A stretch of DNA of 33,302 nucleotides from Acidimicrobiia bacterium (GTDB taxonomy: Bacteria > Actinomycetota > Acidimicrobiia > Spongiisociales > ZC4RG35). The translations under genes were made by a program, and so were the position numbers. This document shows, in pieces, positions 26,921 through 33,302 of the stretch (its first letter is position 1; each line of letters opens with the position of its first letter). The notes beneath the pieces were generated by a model. It saw only the letters and a list, made by a program, of their open reading frames with translations. It was not told the origin of the DNA and did no database searches. The stretch is from the NCBI GenBank assembly GCA_009837815.1, contig VXSV01000153.1, positions 1-33,302 on the forward strand. Reading direction: 5' to 3'.

Positions 26921-28402
26921 GTGACGCGGATCGACTGGCTGGCCATCGCCCCCGAGGTGGTGGTGGCCGCCGCGCTTCTGGTGGTGCTGGCCGTCGATCT
27001 GTTCCTCCCCCGGGAGCGCAAATACTGGGTGGCGGCGCTGGCCGTGGTGGGGACCACCCTGGCCATGGTGCCGGTGATCCTCATGGCGGTCTCAGGCGAC
27101 AACTACTCGATGTTCGGCGGGTCCTATGTGGTGGACGACTTCGCGTTGGTGCTCAAGGGGGTTTTCCTGGTGGCGGGGTACCTGGTGCTCCTGATCTCGG
27201 TCTCCTACATCGAGTCCGACCGCTACTACCAGGGCGAGTACTACCTGCTGCTGCTGTCTTCGCTGCTGGGGTCGATGGTCCTCACCTCGGCGCGGGACCT
27301 GGTGGTGCTGTTCGTCGCCCTGGAGTTGACCACCGGGCCGCTGTTCCTCCTGGCCGGGTGGCGCAAGGGAGACCTTCGCTCCAACGAGGCCTCGCTCAAG
27401 TTCTTCATAATCGGGGTGCTGTCCACCGGCCTGATGCTCTATGGGATGTCGCTCCTCTTCGGTCTCACCGGGGAACTCTCCTTCGAAGGCATCCGGGAGG
27501 CGATCTCGACGGGCGGCATGGCCTCCGAACCGGTGCTGGGCTTGGCGGTGCTCCTCATCCTGGTGGGGTTCGGATTCAAGGTCTCGGCGGTTCCCTTCCA
27601 CTTCTGGGCGCCGGATACCTACCAGGGTTCCCCTCCGCCGGTTACCGCTTATCTCTCGGTCTCCTCCAAGCTGGCCGGGTTCGTGGCCATGCTGGCAGTG
27701 ATCTACCTGGCGCTCCCGGCGGCCACCGACTTCTGGGGCCCGGCGCTGTGGCTGATGGCCGCGGTCTCCATGACGGTCGCCAACCTCTCCGCGTTGCGCC
27801 AGTCTCATCTGATCCGCCTGCTCGCCTACTCGTCGGTCGCCCAGGCCGGGTTCATGCTGGTCCCCTTCGCCGGAGGGGCGATTGCCGAGAACGGTCTGTC
27901 CGAGGGCCTGGGCGCCACCGTCATCTACCTGGTCATATATGCGGTGATGAACCTGGGCGCCTTCGCGGTGGTGATCGCCGGCGGGCGGCGCATCGGAAGC
28001 TACGAGATCGCCGACTGGAGGGGCCTGGGCTCCTACTCGCCCCGTCTGGGGGTGATGCTGGCGGTGTTCTTCCTCTCTTTGGCCGGATTGCCTCCCCTGG
28101 CCGGGTGGTTCGCCAAGTTCGTGATGTTCCGGGCGGTTCTGATCTCCACCGGCCCGGCGGGCGTCTGGCTGGCGGTAATCGCCGCTGTCAACGCGGTGGT
28201 GGCCTTCTACTACTACGCCCGGGTGGTGAAGAGCGCCTGGTTCGACCAAGCGCCCGACGAGATCCCCGAGGACACCGAGACCGGTCCCACCGGGCCTCTC
28301 TCCCTCGCAATGGGCATAGCGCTGGTGGTGGTGTTGGTGGTGGGAGTCTTCCCGGGACTAGCCACCTTCTTCGGTGACGCCGCGGCGGCGCTGGTCCCCT
28401 GA
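26921..28402 (+). CDS. nuoN: NADH-quinone oxidoreductase subunit N
   Basis: 493 residues, third antiporter-like subunit. Family features: LVVLFVALELTTGPLFLLAG with the conserved Glu, GFKVSAVPFHFWAPDTYQGS with the conserved Lys, and LPPLAGWFAKFVMFRA. Begins with GTG 3 nt after the nuoM stop. Last gene of the operon; a short imperfect G/C hairpin spans its stop codon. Confidence 0.97.
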   Translation: MTRIDWLAIAPEVVVAAALLVVLAVDLFLPRERKYWVAALAVVGTTLAMVPVILMAVSGDNYSMFGGSYVVDDFALVLKGVFLVAGYLVLLISVSYIESDRYYQGEYYLLLLSSLLGSMVLTSARDLVVLFVALELTTGPLFLLAGWRKGDLRSNEASLKFFIIGVLSTGLMLYGMSLLFGLTGELSFEGIREAISTGGMASEPVLGLAVLLILVGFGFKVSAVPFHFWAPDTYQGSPPPVTAYLSVSSKLAGFVAMLAVIYLALPAATDFWGPALWLMAAVSMTVANLSALRQSHLIRLLAYSSVAQAGFMLVPFAGGAIAENGLSEGLGATVIYLVIYAVMNLGAFAVVIAGGRRIGSYEIADWRGLGSYSPRLGVMLAVFFLSLAGLPPLAGWFAKFVMFRAVLISTGPAGVWLAVIAAVNAVVAFYYYARVVKSAWFDQAPDEIPEDTETGPTGPLSLAMGIALVVVLVVGVFPGLATFFGDAAAALVP

Positions 28403-28471
28403 CGGGGGGAACCGAACGCCGCCCCGAGCTTGTCCGGCGCGTTCCGCCAGTCTCACAATTCGGGAGCCGGG

Positions 28472-28477
28472 TACAAT
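28472..28477 (+). promoter_or_regulatory. -10 box (TACAAT) before the small hypothetical gene
   Basis: TACAAT lies 39 nt before the ATG at 28517. No convincing -35. It suggests that the small gene has its own promoter rather than relying on the nuo operon. Confidence 0.35.
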
Positions 28478-28516
28478 GTTCAGTGTCGAGGACGCCTTTG
28501 GAAGGAGGGACTTACG

Positions 28517-28888
28517 ATGAGGGATGTGGAGATGGCATCGCCGGGACGGGAGGTTGTAGACCGCAGGCTGCCAACCATGTCGAAGGAGGAGACTGCCCGC
28601 CTGGGCAGGGAGATCTACCAGCGGGATATCCGGCCGCAGGTGGAAGCGGACCACGTCGGGACAGTCGTCTGCATCGATGTGGAGACCGGCATTTGGGCTA
28701 TGGGCGATGAACTCTTGGAAGCAGCGGACCGTCTACGTGAGCAGCGCCCGGACGCCGTCAACGTCTGGGCCGAGCGGGTCGGGTACCGGGCCATGGCCAG
28801 CATGGGGGGCGGCCCCCTGCAGAGGACCTTCCCGCGGAGAGTTCAGTTCAGCCATTTATCCCACAGTAGATACAGGAAGGAGAGATAG
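28517..28888 (+). CDS. Conserved-looking hypothetical protein
   Basis: 123 residues. Start ATG 28517 has a strong ribosome binding site, GAAGGAGGGA (28501-28510). The middle part, MSKEETARLGREIYQRDIRP followed by VGTVVCIDVETGIWAMGDE and RVGYRAMASMGGG, resembles a family of short proteins found in many bacteria, in my recollection often next to a small retropepsin-like protease gene. No such partner follows here. The residues after GGG (PLQRTFPRRVQFSHL...) look unrelated to that family and lie partly over the 3' end of the opposing membrane-protein gene, so the natural end may have been lost or extended. Function unknown. Confidence 0.6.
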   Translation: MRDVEMASPGREVVDRRLPTMSKEETARLGREIYQRDIRPQVEADHVGTVVCIDVETGIWAMGDELLEAADRLREQRPDAVNVWAERVGYRAMASMGGGPLQRTFPRRVQFSHLSHSRYRKER

Positions 28889-30489
28889 GTTCCGGTCGCC
28901 ACCGCGGCGTTGGTCCAGTTCGAAATCCGGCGTTCTCGCTGCTCCCGGCCGCTGCCCTCCGCCGGCGGTTCCGTGCTCACCACCGCCTCCCCGGGAGGTC
29001 TATCAACCCCCCGGGGCCGGCGGGAGGTGTGAAAGGCGGAGGCGGCGATGGCGGTGCAGAAGGAGACCGCGAACATCTCCACCGCCATCCCCACCCATCC
29101 GGTCACCGCAGGTCGGACGATGATCGTCAATACGATCGCCATCGAACCGTACAGGACCATGGTGAACGTCCGGGCAAGGGCGACGCCGTCGGCCATCAGC
29201 GAGATCCTGGCGCCACTTGGCGTCGTCTCCGAAGACGGCGGCGGGGCCTTGGCGTGTCTCCCCCCGGCGGGAGGAGATGCGGTTGCGGAACGGAGAGCCT
29301 GGAGCAGGGCGTACGCCCCGGCCAGCAGAGCCAGGACGCCGAAGAACCTCCCGCTTCCCCACAGCGGGCCTTCGTCTCTGAGATAGACGACCGCGCCTGT
29401 CGTCCACATAGCCAGAATCGCCGACTTGAAACCCCGACTGATCTCTACTTCTGAGTTGATGAGGATGTTGGAGGCGATGATCGCACATGTCCCGAGCACC
29501 AGGTAGTCGACCCGGGAGATGTCGACTTCCCAGAACAGGGCCAGCCACAGCACGCCGAACAGCGGTTCCCCGTAGCCGATGGCGTTGATCCCGAGAGCAT
29601 GGGTGATCTGGTTGGCGTGACGCCAAAGCAGCGAACTTCCCACCCTCAGCGTGCCGCCCATGATCAGGGCTCCCAGTATCACGTCCACCCGGATCGGCTC
29701 TGACGCCGCAAGGCTGAACCCCGCCTTGATCGGAGCGGTGAAGGCATTGGAGACACACACCACCACCGTCATGAAGAACAACTCCATGTTCCGCGACCCT
29801 CCGGCAACCCTCAGGGTTCCGGCCTTGGCGGCCAGGTCCGCAGCCCATGAGAAGGAGAAAATGTTGAGAGTGATCAGCACCCCGCTGAACACCGCGAAGA
29901 CGAACCCGACCCAGGAGGAGTCCGATGTCCAGTCGAATCCGGTCTGCTTGCTTGCCTGCGCCAGGACGACGAAGGCCAGGCCCACCAGGCTGAGGACCAT
30001 GAGCAGCACCAGCGACGGGGTGATCTTCTTGTAGCGGCTGGGCCGCGCCCGGCTGCCGCTGAAGATCCGGCGGAGCAGGAACACGAAAATGATCGGCCAG
30101 CTTCCCCACAGGATCGTTGCCACGGAAGGATCGACGAACCTGGTGCTCCAGGCGAAGAATGTGAACTCGAACGTGCCGCCCAGGACGAAGAGAATCGGCC
30201 AACTCGCCAGGTTCCTCCTGATCAGGGCCAGGATGTTCCGGTCCCGCAGTTGCGCACGGTACCTGCCGGCCAGGAAAGCCAGCGACCCCACGGACGTGCC
30301 GACCGACAGGAAGGCGCCGAACAGCAGCGGGCTGTCGGGCGCCCCCACCATCACCATTACAAGCGGCAGCACCGAGATTCCCACCACGGCGACCAGCGTG
30401 TATGTCGCGGCGGTCCGGTTGCGCTCCGCCTTGGCGGAAAGCGTTGCCATCAGAGGCAGGCTAGCGATGAACATCCGCGGCGGGCGCAA
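28843..30489 (-). CDS. EamA/DMT-like multi-spanning membrane protein
   Basis: 548 residues if started at TTG 30489 (GGAG six bases upstream); ATG 30474 and ATG 30450 are alternatives. Roughly the first 400 residues hold about ten hydrophobic helices arranged like two EamA repeats, with segments such as GTFEFTFFAWSTRFVDPSVA and YGEPLFGVLWLALFW that fit drug/metabolite transporters. A polar, Pro-rich linker (about 410-430) and a further set of about three helices follow, which ordinary members of about 300 residues lack. Substrate unknown. It overlaps the convergent hypothetical gene by 46 bp at its 3' end. Confidence 0.65.
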   Translation of the reverse strand: MRPPRMFIASLPLMATLSAKAERNRTAATYTLVAVVGISVLPLVMVMVGAPDSPLLFGAFLSVGTSVGSLAFLAGRYRAQLRDRNILALIRRNLASWPILFVLGGTFEFTFFAWSTRFVDPSVATILWGSWPIIFVFLLRRIFSGSRARPSRYKKITPSLVLLMVLSLVGLAFVVLAQASKQTGFDWTSDSSWVGFVFAVFSGVLITLNIFSFSWAADLAAKAGTLRVAGGSRNMELFFMTVVVCVSNAFTAPIKAGFSLAASEPIRVDVILGALIMGGTLRVGSSLLWRHANQITHALGINAIGYGEPLFGVLWLALFWEVDISRVDYLVLGTCAIIASNILINSEVEISRGFKSAILAMWTTGAVVYLRDEGPLWGSGRFFGVLALLAGAYALLQALRSATASPPAGGRHAKAPPPSSETTPSGARISLMADGVALARTFTMVLYGSMAIVLTIIVRPAVTGWVGMAVEMFAVSFCTAIAASAFHTSRRPRGVDRPPGEAVVSTEPPAEGSGREQRERRISNWTNAAVATGTYLSFLYLLWDKWLN

Positions 30490-30535
30490 CTCCTGCTCCG
30501 GTCACCGTGATCAACCTGCGAAGTGTGGGGAGACA

Positions 30536-30541
30536 TAAACT
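30536..30541 (+). promoter_or_regulatory. -10 box (TAAACT) placed for a leaderless antitoxin transcript
   Basis: TAAACT, then 7 nt, then the ATG at 30549. The nearest purine-rich stretch (GGGGAG) is 16 nt from the start, too far to act as ribosome binding site. Confidence 0.45.
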
Positions 30542-30548
30542 CACACAT

Positions 30549-30800
30549 ATGCGCACAACCATCGAACTCCCCGATGCGTTGTTGCGGCGAGCCAAGGTCA
30601 CCGCAACCCGAGAGGGTGTCACCCTGCGGTCGATCATCGAAAGAGGGTTGCGGAATGGGTTGGCCCGGCTCAATGCCAGGTCTTATCGGTCGCCCGCTCT
30701 CTCATCCGGAGGCCAAGGCATCTCACCGGGCATAGATGAGGGAGACTGGCCGACGATCCGGGACATCGTATACGGGGCCGGCGCCGATGATCGTGGCTGA
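30549..30800 (+). CDS. vapB: VapB-type antitoxin without an intact toxin
   Basis: 83 residues. The N-terminus MRTTIELPDALLRRAKVTA is the ribbon-helix-helix pattern of VapB antitoxins, and SIIERGLRNGL completes the DNA-binding half. The C-terminal part (DEGDWPTIRDIVYGAG) matches the toxin-binding end of the family. Start ATG 30549 rather than the open frame upstream, which lacks family residues. The reading frame is intact, but its toxin gene survives only as the first codons overlapping its stop. It could still repress transcription or neutralise related toxins, though no other RHH-type partner is in the window. Confidence 0.85.
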   Translation: MRTTIELPDALLRRAKVTATREGVTLRSIIERGLRNGLARLNARSYRSPALSSGGQGISPGIDEGDWPTIRDIVYGAGADDRG

Positions 30801-30810
30801 TTCGACATAG
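30787..30810 (+). pseudogene. vapC: Remnant of a vapC toxin gene
   Basis: An ATG overlapping the end of the antitoxin gene begins MIVADST and then hits TAG. That is how many VapC proteins begin (the first catalytic Asp in MIVAD), and the overlap is what an intact vapBC operon would show. The following 100 bp show no PIN-domain sequence in any frame that I can see, so the rest was deleted or replaced, not merely frameshifted. Confidence 0.6.
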
Positions 30811-30837
30811 ACTTCGAGCGCTTTCCGATCATGATCA

Positions 30838-30862
30838 GAACCCCCGTCGCCGGATAGGGGTT
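30838..30862. terminator. Hairpin with T run between the vapC remnant and the VOC gene
   Basis: AACCCC (30839-30844) pairs with GGGGTT (30857-30862) and runs on into further T residues on the plus strand. It lies between convergent transcription units and could end both. Confidence 0.4.
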
Positions 30863-30916
30863 TTCCCGACCGCCGGCGGCATCCGGACAGGCCCCTGTCA
30901 ACTTGTCGCGGTTTGC

Positions 30917-31378
30917 TCAGGCGCCCAGGACGCAGAACTCGTTGTCCTCGGGATCGGTCATCACCACCCACTTCCCCACCGGTTCGTCGAAGCGCTCTAT
31001 CTCGGTGGCGCCTCTCTCCACCAAGGCCGCGATCTTGGCTTCCCGGTCCAGGTCGTGCTGGTCCTCGGGTAGGGATGGGTCCACCACGTCTATGTCCAGG
31101 TGCCACCGGTTCTTTACCGCCTTTCCCTCCGGCACCTTCTGAAAGAGGATCCGGGGGCCGACCCCTTCAGGGTCGACTACGGCCCCGTATCGCTCCCGTT
31201 CCTCGGCGGACAGGTTCAAAGCGTCCGCGAAGGCCTCCCAGGTCTCGAAGCCCTGGGGCGGGGGCTGAAGAACATATCCCAGAGCAAAGGCCCAGAACTC
31301 GGCCAGCCGGTTGGGATCGCCGGCGTCCACGGTGACCGCCTTGAGGCGGGTGGGGTGAGGATGAGAGATCGGGTTCAC
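30917..31378 (-). CDS. VOC-superfamily (glyoxalase-like) protein
   Basis: 153 residues. Two beta-alpha-beta-beta-beta units are visible: LKAVTVDAGDPNRLAEFWAF with the aromatic stretch after it, and RWHLDIDVVD (metal-type His) followed by WVVMTDPEDNEFCVL at the end, the classic close of VOC proteins. Members include glyoxalases, dioxygenases and resistance proteins, and many have no known role. The GTG start overlaps the racemase stop (GTGA), so it is the last gene of the operon with the decarboxylase and the racemase. Function in that pathway is unknown. Confidence 0.8.
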   Translation of the reverse strand: MNPISHPHPTRLKAVTVDAGDPNRLAEFWAFALGYVLQPPPQGFETWEAFADALNLSAEERERYGAVVDPEGVGPRILFQKVPEGKAVKNRWHLDIDVVDPSLPEDQHDLDREAKIAALVERGATEIERFDEPVGKWVVMTDPEDNEFCVLGA

Positions 31379-32052
31379 GTGGTTGGAGAATCGGATGCTC
31401 TTGCCAGTGCTTCGGCGGCTCTCTGCAGGGCGGCGCGGCAGGGTTCAACCACCGGAACCCCCAGGTCTCCGGAGAGCCGGTCGGCCATCTTAGTCATGCC
31501 CGCACAGCCCAGCACCAACACCTCGGCGCCGACTTCTCGCAACCGGGCCCCGGCGGCCAGCACGTCCTGGTAGGCATCCTCGCTCTCCAGGTCCAAGACC
31601 CCCCGTCCGCAGGCGATCTCTCCGACTATGTCGTCCAAGGCACCCAGTTTGTCCCAGTAGACGGTGTGGCGGGGGATGGCCCCTTGCATTCCGGCGATGA
31701 TCCCGATCGCCGGCGAGATGTCCCGGGCGACCCGGATCGAGGACTCTGCGATCCCGAACACCGGCGCGTCGAGCTCCTGGCGAGCCTGGGCCAGGCCAGG
31801 GTCGGAGAAGCATCCCACCACGTAGGCATCGGCCGGGTGCTCCCTCAGCCGCTCGATCATCGGGAACGCCGCATCCACCACGTCCTGGTCTGATGAGATG
31901 GCCTGCGGCCCCCCGTGGCTGGTGATGACCTCCACCTCCAGTCCCCACCCGGGCGTCTCCGCGGCCGCCTGGGCGAGTTGCCGGGTGATGTACTCGGTGC
32001 TGTTTGGGTTGATCATCACCACCTTGGCGCTGGTCTCGGTCCCCTTGGTCAT
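31375..32052 (-). CDS. Asp/Glu/hydantoin racemase family protein
   Basis: 225 residues from the ATG at 32052. The start MTKGTETSAKVVMINPNSTE is the hydantoin-racemase type opening (INPNST). The two catalytic cysteines of cofactor-independent racemases are in place: C81 in VVGCFSDPGL and C183 in VLGCAGMTKM. The frame is open further upstream to 32679, but that lies inside the decarboxylase gene. The ATG overlaps the decarboxylase stop (ATGA). Related enzymes interconvert hydantoins, aspartate, glutamate, or isomerise maleate and arylmalonate; which applies here is open. The pairing with an aromatic-amino-acid-type decarboxylase suggests a catabolic or modifying pathway for an amino acid derivative. 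Confidence 0.85.
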   Translation of the reverse strand: MTKGTETSAKVVMINPNSTEYITRQLAQAAAETPGWGLEVEVITSHGGPQAISSDQDVVDAAFPMIERLREHPADAYVVGCFSDPGLAQARQELDAPVFGIAESSIRVARDISPAIGIIAGMQGAIPRHTVYWDKLGALDDIVGEIACGRGVLDLESEDAYQDVLAAGARLREVGAEVLVLGCAGMTKMADRLSGDLGVPVVEPCRAALQRAAEALARASDSPTT

Positions 32053-33302
32053 ACATGCTCCTTCGATAGCCGGTCGATCAGTTCCCAAAGACGACGGACG
32101 TGGCGGGCGGTGGTGTTGGTCTGGCCGATCGAGACCCTGATGAAGGGTCGGTTGTCCAACACCGAGGCGGTGACATACGCCCAGCCGGAGAGGTTGATCC
32201 CCTCCGCCAGTCGGGTGGTCTCCTCGTCGCTTCCGGAATGGCGGAACGAGACAAGCGAAAAGGTGGTCGGCGCCACCACATCGAGACTCGGATGGGCCTC
32301 GACTTGTTCGGTCAGCCACCGCGCCAGGCGAACGTCCTCTCGGACTTTCGCCCTGATCCCCTCGGCGCCGTAGGAGCGGAGCACGAACCACAGCTTCAGG
32401 GCCCGAAAGCGCCTCCCCAGCGGCACCTGCCAGTCTCGGTAGTCGATCACCTCCCCTGCTTCGGTGGCTTGGTTGCGAAGGTATGGGGGAGTGATGCTCA
32501 GGGCGTCGATCATCGGACGGCGGTCGGCGAAGTAGGCGGCCGAGCAGTCGAAGTTGGTAAACATCCACTTGTGGGGGTTGAAGACATAGCTGTCCACCAA
32601 CTCCAGGCCGTCCTGATAGTGACGGAACTCGGGACAGATCATGGCGGTTCCCGAGAAAGCCGCGTCCACGTGGTGCCACATTGCCTCTGTCCGGGCGATC
32701 TCGCCGACGGCCCGCACCGGATCGACCGCGGTGGTTCCCGTGGTGCCCACGGTGCTAGCCACGAACGCGGGAGTGAGGCCGCCCGCCCGGTCGGCGGCCA
32801 CCGCGTAGGAGAGGGCCGCGGGGGACATGGCCTGAGTCTCGTCGGTCTCCACCAGCCGAAGGTGGCCGATTCCTGCCACCCGCGCTCCCTTCTCCACCGA
32901 GGAGTGAGCCTGGGCGGAGGTGTAGGCGACCATCTCGTCGGCAGCGACTTGACGGGACTTCAGATGGCGGGCGATGACCACCGCCAGATGAGTGGCCTCC
33001 GAGGCGGTCCCCTGGATGACCCCGCCCCCGGGCCCGGTGGTTTTCCAGTCCTGGGGGAGGCCCATCAGGTCCACCAGCCAGTCCATCACCTGCGCCTCGA
33101 CCTCGGTGCAGGCCGGACTGGTGGCCCAGAGCATTCCCTGCACGCCCAGTCCGGCGGCCGCCAACTCGCCCAGCACCGCCGGAGGCGACGAGTTGGCGGG
33201 GAAGAACGCAAACCATCCGGGCGACTGCCAGTGGGTGATCCCCGGCATCACGATCCTGTCGAGGTCGGCCATGATCTCTGCAAACGACTCAGGACGCTCG
33301 GG
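32049..33302 (-). CDS. PLP-dependent (group II, aromatic-L-amino-acid type) decarboxylase, N-terminus outside the window
   Basis: 417 codons visible plus stop; the frame runs off the right edge. An in-frame ATG at 33272 exists, but the residues before it (PERPESFAEI) continue the normal family sequence, so the true start lies beyond. Family features counted from that ATG: GVIQGTASEATHLAVV (substrate and cofactor region), HVDAAFSGTAM with the Asp that holds the PLP ring (203), and the PLP lysine at 235 in FNPHKWMFTN. The end LWELIDRL is normal. Group II members decarboxylate DOPA, tryptophan, tyrosine, histidine or glutamate; HVDAAFSG and NPHKW fit the aromatic branch. First visible gene of the operon with the racemase and the VOC protein. 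Confidence 0.88.
   Translation of the reverse strand, partial: PERPESFAEIMADLDRIVMPGITHWQSPGWFAFFPANSSPPAVLGELAAAGLGVQGMLWATSPACTEVEAQVMDWLVDLMGLPQDWKTTGPGGGVIQGTASEATHLAVVIARHLKSRQVAADEMVAYTSAQAHSSVEKGARVAGIGHLRLVETDETQAMSPAALSYAVAADRAGGLTPAFVASTVGTTGTTAVDPVRAVGEIARTEAMWHHVDAAFSGTAMICPEFRHYQDGLELVDSYVFNPHKWMFTNFDCSAAYFADRRPMIDALSITPPYLRNQATEAGEVIDYRDWQVPLGRRFRALKLWFVLRSYGAEGIRAKVREDVRLARWLTEQVEAHPSLDVVAPTTFSLVSFRHSGSDEETTRLAEGINLSGWAYVTASVLDNRPFIRVSIGQTNTTARHVRRLWELIDRLSKEHV

Noticed and set aside
25249-28377. 1042-codon open frame on the plus strand across nuoM and nuoN
   Set aside because: It is a shadow frame of high-GC coding DNA: rich in Arg, Gly, Pro and His, no domain, and fully overlaps two certain nuo genes.
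32053-32679. Upstream extension of the racemase frame
   Set aside because: It lies inside the decarboxylase gene in another frame and shows shadow composition; the ATG overlapping the decarboxylase stop gives the normal family N-terminus.

Overview
The window is GC-rich DNA (about two thirds G+C by eye) with densely packed genes, short or 4-nt overlapping gene junctions, many GTG starts and a few possible TTG starts. F420-dependent nitroreductase-like proteins, S-layer-homology repeats fused to a VanW domain, several VapBC-type toxin-antitoxin loci and an actinobacterial-style nuo operon point to an actinobacterium, most likely of the Acidimicrobiia type. That placement is inference, because no rRNA or other marker gene is present. 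I see no tRNA, rRNA, CRISPR array, transposase or phage gene.

Layout. 1-1685 (-): two tandem MFS transporter paralogues, the second cut by the window edge. 1837-3336 (+): exported SLH-VanW protein. 3424-5035 (-): F420-dependent nitroreductase-like protein, then a D-cysteine desulfhydrase/ACC deaminase-family enzyme. 5205-6221 (+): prephenate dehydratase (pheA) interrupted by one in-frame TAG. 6557-8233 (+): acetolactate-synthase-like ThDP enzyme. 8321-11783 (-): second F420-dependent nitroreductase-like protein and a large UvrD-type helicase with two HRDC domains. 11854-14513 (-): two toxin-antitoxin operons around a type I phosphodiesterase. 14634-17802 (-): betC-betA, converting choline-O-sulfate to choline and on to betaine aldehyde. 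17994-28402 (+): respiratory complex I operon nuoABCD-HIJKLMN. 28517-28888 (+): small conserved-looking hypothetical gene. 28843-30489 (-): EamA-like membrane protein. 30549-30810 (+): solitary VapB-type antitoxin followed by the first seven codons of a destroyed vapC. 30917-33302 (-): coupled operon of a PLP-dependent decarboxylase (cut by the right edge), an Asp/Glu/hydantoin-type racemase and a VOC-family protein.

The most notable points are these. Complex I has no nuoE, nuoF or nuoG at the usual place; a 325-bp stretch with no recognisable gene sits between nuoD and nuoH. The pheA reading frame is colinear with its family except for one TAG in a conserved stretch. One toxin gene is reduced to its first seven codons while its antitoxin stays intact. 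Six start codons, of unlinked genes or operon heads, have a TANNNT box 6-8 nt upstream, as expected for leaderless transcripts. The two F420-linked proteins suggest the cell makes F420, which is one possible electron source for a complex I lacking its NADH module; that link is speculation.
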